Counted from the stretch's first letter, positions 10,165 through 21,219 are shown. The stretch: 64,000 bases of DNA from JAWKTV01 sp041398905 (GCA_041398905.1 JAWKTV010000003.1:1-64000), one strand, 5' to 3'. The notes: generated by a model from the sequence alone, not told the origin. Numbers and translations are program-made.

Positions 10165-10516
10165 GCCGCGTCCTCGAAGCACTCGCGCTCCATGACATGG
10201 CACCAGAAGCAACTGCTGTAGCCAATCGAGAGAAAGATCGGCTTCTTCTGCGACTGCCGCGACCTCAAGTGCCTCAGGCCCCACGGATACCAGTCGACCG
10301 GATTGTGCACGCATGCAGCAGCAGACGGACTCGACTCCCGGGCGAACCGGTTCGCAGGATGCGCGGCTCCGCCCGTCACCGGCAAGATTAAGTTTCCCCG
10401 GTCGCGGAAATCGCCGCTCCGGCTCCAGGCTCGTCACCGATGACGGGCGTCTCCCCGCCAGCCCAAGTCATCCACCCCAGCCCCGCCACCACCCAGGCGA
10501 TCAGCCTCCGAGTCAT
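10165..10516 (-). pseudogene. DUF255 thioredoxin-like protein (YyaL/SSP20 family), N-terminal fragment
   Basis: From the ATG at 10516 the reading MTRRLIAWVVAGLGWMTWAG is a signal peptide, and in that frame the protein runs to a stop at 10388. In a second frame (from about 10365) the reading is NRFARESSPS, then CVHNPVDWYPWG, KKPIFLSIGYSSCFWCHVME and RECFEDA. This is the hallmark start of DUF255: NRLxxExSPYLxxHxxNPVDW, then the CxWCHVM redox motif. Here the first Cys is followed by Phe, and the more common spelling is CHWCHVM. After CFEDA (about 10170) homology ceases, whereas family members run 600-700 residues, so this is a truncated and frameshifted N-terminus. Function of intact relatives is poorly known; a thioredoxin-fold domain is joined to a six-hairpin glycosidase-like domain. 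Confidence 0.65.
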
Positions 10517-10839
10517 CACGGCGTCCATCGTCGAAACCTCCGGCGACCCCGTACGGGCCGCAGTTCGTCCCCGCAACGCGAGGGCCGATGAGAATTCCAG
10601 AAACCAATCGCAGAATCAAGCTGCCCCTGTCAGCTTACCAGAACTTGCCGCAGCATCTCCAGAAGAGTCTGCCGGCATCTCGAATCCAGCCTCCCCCCGA
10701 TCCCCCTGCGGCCGTATGCCGGCAGCAGGTTGCGATGCCTGCGTTGACTCCTCGCTGGCACCCCGCTCCTGGATCGCTCACACTGCGACAACTTCGCGCC
10801 ACCAACTTCGCGCCACCAACATCCGCACCGAGGACCATC

Positions 10840-11730
10840 ATGCGAACTCGCCCGCTCGGTCGTACCGGTCTGGATGTGACGCGCCTCGGATATGGCAGCA
10901 TGGGCCTCAGAGGCCCCGCCACATGGGGCGTCCGCACCGTCAGTGAAGCCGATGCCGAGCGGTTTCTCAACACCGTACTCGACGCCGGTACCAACTTCAT
11001 CGACACCGCGCCCGACTACGGCTGCTGCGAAGAACGCATCGGCAAGTACATCGCTCATCGGCGCGACGAGTTCTTCCTCGCGACCAAGTGCGGCTGCTGC
11101 CCCATTCAGCATCCCGACCATCTCGAAGTTCGCCATCAGTGGACTCGAGACGTCGTCAGGCGGAACATCGAGCAAAGTCTCACCCGCATGCGGACCGATC
11201 ACCTTGATCTCGTGCAGTTCCACGGCGGCGATGCACTGACGCTGATGCGTGAGGGGCTGATCGACCTGCTGCTCGATTACAAGAGGCAAGGCGTCGTGCG
11301 GCATGTCGGTGTCTCCAGCTCGCTGCCTCACTTGCCAGGCATGATTGAACTCGGCGTGTTCGAGACTTTCCAGATCCCCTACTCGTGTCTCGCGCCCGAG
11401 CATCACGACTGGATCACGCGCGCCGCCCAGACGGGTGCAGGCATCATCATCCGAGGCGGCATCGCCCACGGCGGACCAGATGCCGAGATTCAACGCGATC
11501 AGCTCAATGCCGTCTGGAACGCTACCAACCTCGACGAGCTGCGCACGGACGACATGAGCCGCGCCGAACTGATCCTGCGATTCACGCTCTCGCACCCGGC
11601 TGTTGACACCGTGATTGTGGGCACCTGCAACGAACAGCATCTGCGGGAGAATCTGGCGGCCGCGGAGCGCGGCCCCCTGCCGAAGTCGGTGGTCGACCAG
11701 ATTGGCACTCGCGTTCTCGGCAACCGCTGA
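10840..11730 (+). CDS. Aldo/keto reductase
   Basis: NAD(P)H-dependent oxidoreductase with an (α/β)8 barrel, 296 residues, cytoplasmic. MRTRPLGRTGLDVTRLGYGS is the canonical aldo/keto reductase N-terminus. I chose the ATG at 10840 because the longer upstream reading has no family match. NFIDTAPDYGCCEERIG carries the catalytic Asp and Tyr, FFLATKCG the catalytic Lys and VQFHGGDAL the His region. The C-terminal ILRFTLSHPAVDTVIVGTCN is the cofactor-binding part, and the protein ends at residue 296 (GNR). Substrate not predictable. It is monocistronic, convergent with the next gene (12 bases apart), and clean in frame. Confidence 0.9.
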   Translation: MRTRPLGRTGLDVTRLGYGSMGLRGPATWGVRTVSEADAERFLNTVLDAGTNFIDTAPDYGCCEERIGKYIAHRRDEFFLATKCGCCPIQHPDHLEVRHQWTRDVVRRNIEQSLTRMRTDHLDLVQFHGGDALTLMREGLIDLLLDYKRQGVVRHVGVSSSLPHLPGMIELGVFETFQIPYSCLAPEHHDWITRAAQTGAGIIIRGGIAHGGPDAEIQRDQLNAVWNATNLDELRTDDMSRAELILRFTLSHPAVDTVIVGTCNEQHLRENLAAAERGPLPKSVVDQIGTRVLGNR

Positions 11731-11743
11731 CAGACGATGCGGG

Positions 11744-13357
11744 TCATTCCGGGGCGTTGATTCGCAACTCTTTGGGTTGGAGAATCTCGAACACGGAGTC
11801 CGCTCCCGTGAACTCGATCACGTTGGGAAAGTCGAGTCTGAGGATCCGGAAGCCCTGACCCGGTGCCGAACCGAAGTGGACCGCGTCCTGTCCCCGCCCT
11901 GCGATCCGCAGGTTCCTGACTGCGACGGGGATCGACTTCGCGACTCCATCGATCCAGACCTGATGCGGATCGCCGGGCAGAACCGTGATGATGTTCGACT
12001 GCTCGTCTCCTTCGACGACGCAGACGTAAGGGAGCTTCGGCAACTCATCGATCTCGCCGTAAAAGGCGAGCAGCCCCAGCACGCACAGGCCATGCTCCTG
12101 ATCGCGGAAGACATAGTTGTCCGGGAAGTTGTTACCGCCCCGCAGGGCATCCGCCTGCGACACGAGATGGTCGGCCCGCTGACGATTGAAGTCCTGCATC
12201 TCAGCGCGATCAGCCGTCAGCGATGTCTGTGCCGCGGCGATTGCCCAGTAGGGGGACAGAGTTGTTTCCGGGCTCGTTCGTGACGCATCGTCGGGGAAGC
12301 CAAACTCCATTAGCCGGGTACGGTCAATCGGCATCCGTTCCCGCGACCGTTCTCGGAGGCGCGAGTACAGCGCGTCCCGTTCGCCTGGATGTTGCAGCAC
12401 CCGGGCGATCGCCACCAGATTCGTGTTCCCGTGCGCCGGTTGCATGTCCAGTCTGCCGGTATCGAACGGCACAGGTGTGAAAATGTCGTCCCCCTCGGTG
12501 GTGATGACGCGAAACTGGTGGATCGCGACGACCAGATCGGCGGCCAGTTCCCGCACGCGACTCAAACGAGCAGAGTCGCCGAACTTCTCGAAGTACCACA
12601 TCGCGCCCGCGAGACCATAATGCACTTCGATGTTGTCCAGGCACAGCCGGTAACCGGAAGCCTTGTCCATGAAGACTTCATAAGGCAGCCCGGCTGTGTG
12701 ACAGCGTTCCAGAATCGCCAGCGCGGCGAGCACGCCCCCCTGAATCTCGGGCACGACCGGATCGTTGGGAGTGTGTTGGGCGTAGAGTCCCGCGATCAGC
12801 AGGTACACACCCGCCTGAGCGTCGTCGGCGTCGACGCCGGTGGAAAATGGAACGGGATTGACGAAGCTGTCGCCATTGCGTGTCACATTGACCGGCTGCG
12901 GGACGAAGTAGCAGAGCGTGTCGTCCTCACCGGGCGCGGACTCCGGCGACTGCCGATCGAATCGCCGGGCGTAGTCGACGAAGAGCCTTTCGCTCTCGGA
13001 CAACTGATTGTTGGGGGCCATCAGCCGTCCATACGCGACCAGCCAGTTGCGGACCGTGGTGAGGTTGGCGTCACGGATGTCGCTGTTCTCGGGATCGATG
13101 CGGATCTCGGCAAGCAGCGCGACGAGCGCGTACGGATCGAAGTACGGATGCAACCCGACTTCGTAACCGCTGCTGTAGGGAACCTGGCAGATGTAACCGT
13201 CGGCGAGCTGGCTTTCGCGCAGATGCTGGCAGAGGACCTCAACCCGGCTCGCATCGGCGGGATCGAGCGGGGCGAAGCCGTTGAACTGTCCGCTGGCCGT
13301 TGAACAGCAGGCGGCGAAGAGCGCGCCGCAAGCGAGCACAGGGTAAACCACCGTCAT
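11744..13357 (-). CDS. Exported hypothetical protein, α-helical-barrel-like
   Basis: 537 residues starting MTVVYPVLACGALFAACCST, a signal peptide with a possible lipobox-like Cys pair, cleaved near ASG-QF. I do not recognise a named family. The body contains repeated helical segments with aromatic/acidic patterns (LHPYFDPYALVALLAEIRID, VHYGLAGAMWYFEKFGD, LSPYWAIAAAQTSL) of the kind seen in (α/α)6 barrel polysaccharide lyases and glycosidases. The C-terminal ~80 residues look β-rich (VCVVEGDEQSNIITVLPGD), possibly a small accessory domain. By inference it could act on extracellular polysaccharide. It is convergent with the aldo/keto reductase and lies just beyond the 3' end of the 16S unit, with the unit's hairpin (13401-13438) about 45 bases ahead of the start. 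Confidence 0.75.
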   Translation of the reverse strand: MTVVYPVLACGALFAACCSTASGQFNGFAPLDPADASRVEVLCQHLRESQLADGYICQVPYSSGYEVGLHPYFDPYALVALLAEIRIDPENSDIRDANLTTVRNWLVAYGRLMAPNNQLSESERLFVDYARRFDRQSPESAPGEDDTLCYFVPQPVNVTRNGDSFVNPVPFSTGVDADDAQAGVYLLIAGLYAQHTPNDPVVPEIQGGVLAALAILERCHTAGLPYEVFMDKASGYRLCLDNIEVHYGLAGAMWYFEKFGDSARLSRVRELAADLVVAIHQFRVITTEGDDIFTPVPFDTGRLDMQPAHGNTNLVAIARVLQHPGERDALYSRLRERSRERMPIDRTRLMEFGFPDDASRTSPETTLSPYWAIAAAQTSLTADRAEMQDFNRQRADHLVSQADALRGGNNFPDNYVFRDQEHGLCVLGLLAFYGEIDELPKLPYVCVVEGDEQSNIITVLPGDPHQVWIDGVAKSIPVAVRNLRIAGRGQDAVHFGSAPGQGFRILRLDFPNVIEFTGADSVFEILQPKELRINAPE

Positions 13358-13400
13358 GACCGGCCCTCTTGGAGGAACTGAAGTCTCCCGTTAAACGCAA

Positions 13401-13438
13401 CCAGGCCCGGTGGTCTCGTGTGAGACGACCGGGCCTGG
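13401..13438 (-). terminator. Strong hairpin ending the 16S rRNA unit
   Basis: Left arm CCAGGCCCGGTGGTCTC pairs with the right arm over 17 positions with one mismatch around a GTGT loop. On the reverse strand it is followed by TTGCGTTTAA, so it is T-containing but not a perfect U-tract. It lies outside the processing arm at 13450-13474, as expected for the end of the 16S transcript. Confidence 0.6.
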
Positions 13439-13449
13439 CGTGAAAGCAA

Positions 13450-13474
13450 CTGGTTGATGGATTCCTGGAGTCAG
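13450..13474 (-). repeat. 3' arm of the 16S rRNA processing stem
   Basis: CTGGTTGATGGATTCCT followed by GGAGTCAG is the inverted copy of 15264-15289 on the other side of the 16S gene: 17 identical positions, one bulged base, then a further 7. In the transcript the two arms would pair, looping out 16S. This is the layout of an RNase III-type precursor stem. Confidence 0.75.
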
Positions 13475-13547
13475 CGACGCAGCTTGTGCGGGCTGGCAGG
13501 TTTCGGTGGTCGTGATGCTCGCCCGAAAGCGAACACCACGGCTGATT

Positions 13548-13568
13548 GAAGCTGCATTAAGCAGCTTC
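13548..13568 (-). repeat. Hairpin in the 16S 3' flank
   Basis: GAAGCTGC-ATTAA-GCAGCTTC, a perfect 8-bp stem with a 5-base loop. It lies between the mature 16S 3' end and the processing arm, and is probably part of the precursor RNA structure. Confidence 0.5.
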
Positions 13569-13574
13569 GTCGTG

Positions 13575-13598
13575 GAAGCGATGCCAAAGCATCGCTTC
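13575..13598 (-). repeat. Second hairpin in the 16S 3' flank
   Basis: GAAGCGATGC-CAAA-GCATCGCTTC, a perfect 10-bp stem with a 4-base loop, about 12 bases past the mature 16S 3' end (reverse strand). Together with the hairpin at 13548-13568 it stacks in tandem before the processing arm. Confidence 0.5.
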
Positions 13599-13606
13599 GG
13601 GTTCCT

Positions 13607-15116
<1,510 letters not shown>

Positions 15117-15263
15117 GGACTGCTTGACTGCCACACCAAAACCGACCCCACAAGGAGGACGACCCTGAATGCAGCAGGGGTAAACAGAGTAAAGAATTTG
15201 ATCGAAGTCGAAACGCACAAGGCGATTTCGACTTTTTCCCAGCCAGCCGTACTACTACGAACA

Positions 15264-15289
15264 CTGACTCTCAGGAATCCATCAACCAG
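15264..15289 (-). repeat. 5' arm of the 16S rRNA processing stem
   Basis: Reverse-strand reading CTGGTTGATGGATTCCT then GAGAGTCAG, inverted partner of 13450-13474. It lies about 150 bases upstream of the mature 16S 5' end. Confidence 0.75.
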
Positions 15290-15304
15290 ATTGTCAAAGA
15301 ACTC
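15290..15304 (-). promoter_or_regulatory. boxA-like antitermination element
   Basis: Reverse-strand AGTTCTTTGACAAT sits directly before the 5' processing arm. It resembles the boxA core (TGCTCTTTAACAA) that NusB/S10 bind in rRNA leaders of other bacteria. Position and sequence fit; function is inferred. The embedded TTGACA could instead be mistaken for a -35 box, but no matching -10 follows. Confidence 0.45.
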
Positions 15305-15351
15305 ATTCCCGTCCATCAGCAGGACGACCGTGCATTTCACACTCCCGAGAA

Positions 15352-15376
15352 CAAAAACCGCCCCCGAAAGGGCGGT
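15352..15376 (-). terminator. Intrinsic terminator downstream of rny
   Basis: Reverse-strand ACCGCCC-TTTCGG-GGGCGGT followed directly by TTTTTG: a 7-bp G+C stem with a U-tract, about 200 bases past the rny stop codon. It could end rny transcripts before the 16S leader. Confidence 0.7.
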
Positions 15377-15409
15377 AAGTCTCCCGCAGTCGTGCGTCGC
15401 ACAGGCCGC

Positions 15410-15437
15410 ATCGTAGCGACGCTTCCCAGATGGTCAA
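15410..15437 (-). promoter_or_regulatory. Candidate σ70-type promoter for the 16S unit
   Basis: Reverse-strand TTGACC (15437-15432), a 16-base spacer, then TACGAT (15415-15410). If used, the terminator-like hairpin at 15352-15376 would be transcribed in the rRNA leader upstream of the boxA-like site. Similar matches occur by chance, so confidence is low. Confidence 0.3.
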
Positions 15438-15571
15438 GCGTCCGCGACGAAGAATTCCTATCGACGATTCGTCAACGGGAGTTGAGGGCAAAACGCAGCT
15501 CCCCCATTCGGCGGAGCACGCGTTGTCTGCCGCCTTGGCTCGGCGGCTCCCCCGGACGCGGAGCCTTTCCG

Positions 15572-17116
15572 TTATCGCGCCACTCCAACCGAACGGACTT
15601 CCCGGAGTACGACCACGCGAACTTCACCCGGGTAGGTCATGTTCTCCTCGACAGTCTGCGCGATGTCGCGCGCGAGCTTCGCCGCTTCGCGGTCGCCAAT
15701 CTGCTTCGGGTCGACAATCACACGGACCTCCCGGCCGGCCTGCACCGCGAACACCTGGCTGACGCCCGGGAAACCCAGCGCCGTCGCCTCCAGCTCCTCG
15801 AGGCGGCGAACGTATTTTTCGAGCGTTTCTCGGCGGGCACCGGGTCGTGAGGCCGAGCAGGCATCGGCCGCGGCGGTGAGCACCGTGTAGATGTACTCTG
15901 GCCGAATGTCGTCGTGGTGACCTGCGGCGGCGTGGACGACCTCGACAGGTTGACCGTAACGCTTCAGCAGTTCCGCGCCGATCGCCGGGTGTCCACCCTC
16001 CATCTCATGGTCTGCCGCCTTGCCGATGTCATGCGTGAAACCGCACTTCCGGGCGAGGTCCACATCCAGCCCGAACTGTTCGGCCATCAGGCCGGTCAGG
16101 TGCGCCACTTCGATCGAGTGCCGGAGGACATTCTGGCTGTAACTGACTCGGAAGTGCAGCCGGCCCATCAGTTGCAGCAGCTTTTCGTGCAGTCCACCAA
16201 CCCCGGCTTCCTCGGCGGCTTCCCGTCCCAGGTGAAGGATCCGCTCGTCCATTTCCGCCTGCGTCTCGCGGACAACTTCCTCGATGCGCTGGGGATGGAT
16301 GCGGCCATCCTGAATCAGCTTCGCCAGCGACAGGCGTGCGACCTCGCGGCGGACGTTGTCGAAGGCGGACACCACCACGACGCCCGGCGTGTCGTCAACA
16401 ATGACGTCGACGCCCGTCTCTTTCTCGAAGGCGCGGATGTTCCGGCCCTCCCGTCCGATGATGCGGCCCTTCATCTCATCGCTGGGAATGTCGATCGTGG
16501 CGACCGTGGTCTCCGACGTGTGCGCCGAGGCGTACCGCTGCACCGCCATGCCGACAATCTCGCGAGCGAGCCGCTCGGCGTTCTCTTTCAGTTCCTGCTG
16601 CTGCCGCAGGATCAGCCCGCCGGTCTCCGTCTTCAGTTCCTGGCCCAGTCGGTTCAGCAACCGCTCGGTCGCGGCTTCGCGGTCGAGTCCGCTGATTTTG
16701 TACAGTTCCTCCTGCTCCTGCTTGATGACCTTTTCGAGTTCCGCCTCGCGGACTTCGGCGGCGCGTGTCCGCTCGGCCAGGCGCTGCTGCGTGGACTGGA
16801 GCATCTGCTCCTTCTTGGCGATGCCGTCCTGAAGTTCCTCCAGCTTGGTTTCCCGGCGATCGAGGTGCCGTTGTTCCTGGTGCAATTCGTCGCGCACCTT
16901 TTGCAGGTCCTTCTCGACTTCCTCGCGGCGTTTGAGGAGTTCCTCCTTGGCTTCGAGTTCCGAGTTGCGTCGGACGTTCTCCGCCTCACGCCGGGCGTCT
17001 TCGATGATCTGCTCCCCGTTGCGGTAGGCGGAGCCCATTCGCAGGCGGTTGAAGAAGAATCCGATCGCAAAGCCGACGACGATGCTGATGACCGCAGTCA
17101 CCGGTGGGGGGGGCAT
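15572..17116 (-). CDS. rny: Ribonuclease Y
   Basis: Membrane-anchored endoribonuclease that initiates mRNA decay. The 514-residue length is normal. Order: one N-terminal transmembrane helix (VTAVISIVVGFAIGFFFNRL, about residues 6-25), a long charged coiled coil (about 30-200, ending in the family segment ISGLDREAATERLL), a KH domain with IPSDEMKGRIIGREGRNIRA (about 205-225), and an HD domain with the metal-binding FTHDIGKAADHE and the later HAAAGHHDD. It ends in the C-terminal block VYPGEV-type (MTYPGEVRVVVLRE). I chose the ATG at 17116, preceded by GGAAG at proper distance; the longer reading upstream to 17467 has no family match. It is followed by a terminator (15352-15376) and the 16S unit on the same strand. 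The frame is clean. Confidence 0.95.
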   Translation of the reverse strand: MPPPPVTAVISIVVGFAIGFFFNRLRMGSAYRNGEQIIEDARREAENVRRNSELEAKEELLKRREEVEKDLQKVRDELHQEQRHLDRRETKLEELQDGIAKKEQMLQSTQQRLAERTRAAEVREAELEKVIKQEQEELYKISGLDREAATERLLNRLGQELKTETGGLILRQQQELKENAERLAREIVGMAVQRYASAHTSETTVATIDIPSDEMKGRIIGREGRNIRAFEKETGVDVIVDDTPGVVVVSAFDNVRREVARLSLAKLIQDGRIHPQRIEEVVRETQAEMDERILHLGREAAEEAGVGGLHEKLLQLMGRLHFRVSYSQNVLRHSIEVAHLTGLMAEQFGLDVDLARKCGFTHDIGKAADHEMEGGHPAIGAELLKRYGQPVEVVHAAAGHHDDIRPEYIYTVLTAAADACSASRPGARRETLEKYVRRLEELEATALGFPGVSQVFAVQAGREVRVIVDPKQIGDREAAKLARDIAQTVEENMTYPGEVRVVVLREVRSVGVAR

Positions 17117-18778
17117 GCAAATCTTCCTTTCTCGGCGATTCGCACATTCGTCAGACGGTCCGCTACCGCAGTGGCGTCCCGCTGCCCATTCCGCTCTTGC
17201 CCTCCGCATCGTTGCAAAGCGATGCCGGGCCGTGCCAGATGGTCCCGCGTCAGTCGAGTCTGAACCGCCGCCCGTGACGCCCAGCGCCTCCATCGGCCGC
17301 GGAATACGTCGCGGCTCGTTGGCTTGCAGGCATCCATTCGCCCAATGCGGGAGATTCCAGAGCCAGGTCTGGGGACTCCCGATTCGCCCACAGCCGGACC
17401 GGCTGCCAGGCGTCTCCGAGCTGCGGAAGCTGCGGTGAAACCGTCCCCTCGCAACGAGGCTCCCCACGCCAGTGGCGGAGAAATTCGACGATCATCAGGC
17501 AGACCGCACTCAGCAAATTGAGGACACGGCTGTTCAACATCTTGATCTTGAACGACAGGTGCTTAGCGACTTCGCTTCCGGGACAATATCGACCGCCGCC
17601 AGCGGTTCCAGACGGGTCTGGACCGGGCAACAATCAGCAAACAACAGGAAGAACCGAACTCGCCAAAAAACAATCCGGCCAGAACGTCGGGGCCAGCGAA
17701 TGTGCAAATCGTTTGCTGGTTTCGAGTTGTCTGGGTTCACCGCCGGGCTAACAATCCCGACCGCGAGTGCGGACTATCCTAACAGACGAGTCGAGGGATT
17801 CAACGTTTGCGGAAATCGGTGACGTGTCGGGGGCATTCCTCGCCTGCACCACCGAGCGACGCCACCCGTCTCGGAGGGCCGTGATCGCGAGACCGACGGC
17901 GGCCGGGGTCGATACGAAACCCGGAGCGTCTGCCAATCTCGGCCGACTGTGCTGAGGTGACGCCAACGCACCGCAGCAAACTGGGAACCGCACTCCTTCT
18001 GATCAGGCGCGGATTTCATCACTTCCTGGAACGGCAGCGTCTCGGAGCGGCGACGTCACCCGTCCACCTTCAGATTGACCATGGGCGGGCTTCAACTGCG
18101 TTCTGTCTTCGTGATCGACGGATACCAGAGAGTTGGATGCTGTGCCAGACGGTTTGCGTGATTGTGCTGACTGCGGTGACCAGGTTTCCGATGGTGACTG
18201 CGGCTCACGTTGGGGACGAGGGGCACGAGCATCCGCCAATTGCCGTTGGACCAGCCGAGCGGGACAAAGAGCGGGGCGAGTGGCACGGCGCAGGAAGTTG
18301 GCAGAACGCGATGATCCCGAGCATCAACGTGCCCGGCAACCACGAGCAGGCGCAGGCTGAAGGTAGTACGCGGCGTGCTGACGTACGCCGGCTCGCCAGA
18401 AATCCCTCGCGGGTGTGTCCCTGTCGCCGAGACTGTGACCTGTCCGCTCCGCCGCATCCCCCACCAACCAGCGACTGCCACCCGAAACGGGGGTGGCTGG
18501 TGCTGAATTTCCGTGGGTGGCCAGGTTGGTATATCATGTGGTGGGGGCCGGTTGGTGCCGGGCATTTGCTGGAGCGTGCGTTGCGTCCAGCGTGGAGTTC
18601 GCGTTTGAAGCGAATGACCGCAGCCGCTCCCGCCCGTCTGGGGTCGTGACTCACCGCGATCCCGTTATGAAGCGTCGCATCACGAGACGGCCTCGCGACT
18701 GGTCCGGAGTGACCGTCGAGGAGGCGTTGTTCGCTGTTGCGAGTCGAAGTTGCGTATCACCGACCGCCAGGGATTCTC
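17117..18778. other. Long intergenic stretch, nothing recognised
   Basis: About 1.66 kb between divergent rny and the zinc-ribbon protein. ORFs up to 230 codons exist on both strands (for example 17957-18649 + and 18092-18565 -) but show no motif, and their composition looks like non-coding high-G+C reading. One reverse reading (around 18330) has a short signal-peptide-like stretch, LLVVAGTLMLGIIAFC across frames, so a broken small exported gene cannot be excluded. Confidence 0.35.
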
Positions 18779-21219
18779 ATGGACTTTCGTACTTGCCCCG
18801 CCTGTCAGGCTTCGGTTCTGGAAGATGACGTCACGGAGTGCCCGTTCTGCGGTGCTTCGATGACGACTGGCAAGCCGTCCGGCAAGCCGCAGTCGCCCAG
18901 CACTGCGACGGCAAAGCCGGCGACGACGAAGCCTGCGGCCGCGGGAGGGAAGTCGGCTGCCGGGGCGCCATCGAAGCCGACCGCGAAGCCGGGTGCGAAG
19001 AAGCCTCTTGGCAGCGGCGACCCGTTCGAGGTCGACACTTCGGCGGCGCGGAAGGCGATCCCCGTTCGCCCCAAGCCAGCAAAGGGATTCATGTGCGCGT
19101 GGTCTGCCCGATGTGCGAGCGTCCGGGTTTCATCGCGGAATCGCAGCAAGGAAGGAAGTGAAGTGCTGCAACCCGGACTGTCTGGTGCCTGTGTTTCAGC
19201 GGCCGGTCCTCCGGAACCAGAGCCGGAAGCCCCGGCACCGGTGGATCACAGCGCGAAGATCTGGCTGGCGATTGTTGCGGTGATTGTGCTCGTCGGCGGG
19301 GGGGATCGCGTGGTCATTTCTCAAGAAGGACGCGCCGATTGACGAGGGTATCACGCGCCCGGACCCAGCGGGGCGAAACGACGGTCCCGAGGTGACGGTC
19401 GATCCGAACGGACCGCCCCGGTGGTCGACCCGAATCGTCAACTGACCGACGCGGAGATCCAGACGATCGCGCTGGAGGGTTTGCGTTCGGCGACGGATGA
19501 TACACAGAACCAGCGTGATCGCGGCTTTTGCGGATCGGCTTCCGGGCGGAAGCGCTGGTGGAGGCCGGCAAGGGGGCGGAGGCAAGACAGGCACTGACGG
19601 GGCTGCCAGCGTCTTCCAAGGCGTTCTCGATCATCCCGCTTGCGCTGCTGGCGCAACGGCAGTTGACGTCCGCACCGGCGGAGGCCAGACAGTCTTTGGA
19701 TGCGGCTTACGCAGACTCCGCCGCGCTTCCCAAGGAGGGGCGGGGCGCTCTTGACGCAGCCGGCACGCTGGCCGCGACGCTAGCGCGGGCCGGCCGTCTG
19801 GAAGAGGCCCAAAAACTCGCCACCGCTCACAATGACGGGCACCTCGGTCCTTTGAGCCTGCTCTGGCGGGGGACCGTTGGTAGCAATGAGTTCCGCTTCG
19901 ACAAGCTGTCGGCCCGTCCTTCGCTCGCTTCAGCGCCGCATCCGCAGTGGGCATCGGTGACGTTGCAATTGGCGCAGCAGGGAGCCGCTGCAGCGGCGCA
20001 AGCCTGGATCGCGGCAGCTCCGTCGCAACCGGTTCGGGACAACTGTGCCGCGGTACTGGCAACCGAGCTGGCTGCCCGAGGAGCATCGCTGGAGGCAGTC
20101 ACGAAGGAGCTCGAAGGACTCGCGGGGACGCTGCAGCCCGCGGGGCAGTTGTCCGTCTGGGCCGGTGCCGGCTGCGGGCGGCTCGAAGCGGGCGACCGGC
20201 CGGGAGCCGAGGCGGCTGCGGCTAAGGCTCGCGCGGTATTGGCGGGCGTGCTGCCGGGAACAGAATTATCGCTACCCGCGATGAAAGAGATGTACGATCT
20301 GGGACAGACCGAAGGCCGGGGCCTGCCAGAGATGTCGGCGACCTTGTCGCTGGCGCTCGGAGCGGCGGACCTGGCGGTGCTGGAGATGCGACTGGGCAAC
20401 ACGGACGCCGCGATGTCGATCGCGCGAACGGTTCATGATCACTTGAAGTCGATCGCACCGTCGGCAAACGCAACCGGCGAAGCACTCGATGCGGTGGTCG
20501 ACCGGTCGCGGAATCTGGTCACCCGCAAAGAGTTGGCAGAGATCCTGGGGATCGAAGAAGCGAGGATCTTCGCACGATTCAGCGACTACGAAAAGCAGGT
20601 CAGAGCGTGGCACGATCGGGCGTTGACGCGACTTGATCTGGAGACGGACCTGCTGGAGCGTCTCGCCCGAGCCGGTGCGGTCCGGCAGGTGTGGGAGCTG
20701 ATCACGTCCGCGATCGACGCCGGTGAGGGGGCCCAGCCCTACGAGCAGACAACGCTGCCACCGCTGTTGCGGGAACTGGCGGTGACCGCTGGCGATGCTG
20801 CGCTGGCCTCAACGATCGAGACTTCCGGAAAGTACACCACTCGGGTCCGCGGGGGTGACTTGATGGCTGAGGAAATCGAGCGATTGCCAGTCGAGGGGGG
20901 GCTGTCACCAGCGTTCTTGGGACGACTGCGGGCCTTCTACGGAAGTGCGGATGCTTCAGAGTCGCAGCGGGTCGATATCGCGATTCTCAATCGGACGCAG
21001 CGACTGTTGGAAGAGAAGCCGGAACAGGCGCTCGAGTTCGCCGCCAGTCTGCCGGACACGCAAACGCTGGTGCGGGAGGACGCGATCTGGCTGATTGGCG
21101 CCCGCAGTGTGCGGAACAAGTCGGCGACCTCCCTGCTGAAACTGTTCGACTCCCGGGCCGCGGCAACCAACTCGATCGCGTTCTATCGCGGGCTGATGAG
21201 TGGGGTGGCCGCGAAGTAA
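18779..21219 (+). pseudogene. Zinc-ribbon membrane protein with long helical C-terminal domain (N-terminal part frameshifted)
   Basis: ATG 18779 opens MDFRTCPACQASVLEDDVTE, then CPFCGAS, a CxxC...CxxC zinc ribbon. A Lys/Pro/Ala-rich linker follows (about residues 30-90). After a shift near 19085 comes VCPMCERPGFIAESQQGRK and VKCCNPDCLVPVF, a second zinc ribbon. Next is a Pro/Glu linker and one transmembrane helix (IWLAIVAVIVLVGG, near 19258-19300), broken by an indel at a run of seven G (19298-19304). The remaining frame (19528-21219) is intact: about 560 residues of Ala-rich helical repeats resembling TPR (AALPKEGRGALDAAGTLAAT, ARAGRLEEAQKLA). This architecture (zinc ribbons, one helix, large helical domain) is seen in planctomycete hypothetical proteins; function unknown. 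The whole is probably one protein of about 800 residues, with indels likely artefactual. Confidence 0.65.

Noticed and set aside
10165..10516. A DUF255-DsbD fusion protein spanning 7646-10516
   Set aside because: Both ends carry thiol-redox domains on the same strand, but the 2 kb between shows no continuing homology in any frame.
15290..15304. TTGACA here as the -35 box of the 16S promoter
   Set aside because: No -10 hexamer at 15-19 bases and it adjoins the processing arm; its place and sequence fit boxA better.
15914..17263. 449-codon + strand ORF over rny
   Set aside because: Antisense shadow of an unmistakable RNase Y gene.
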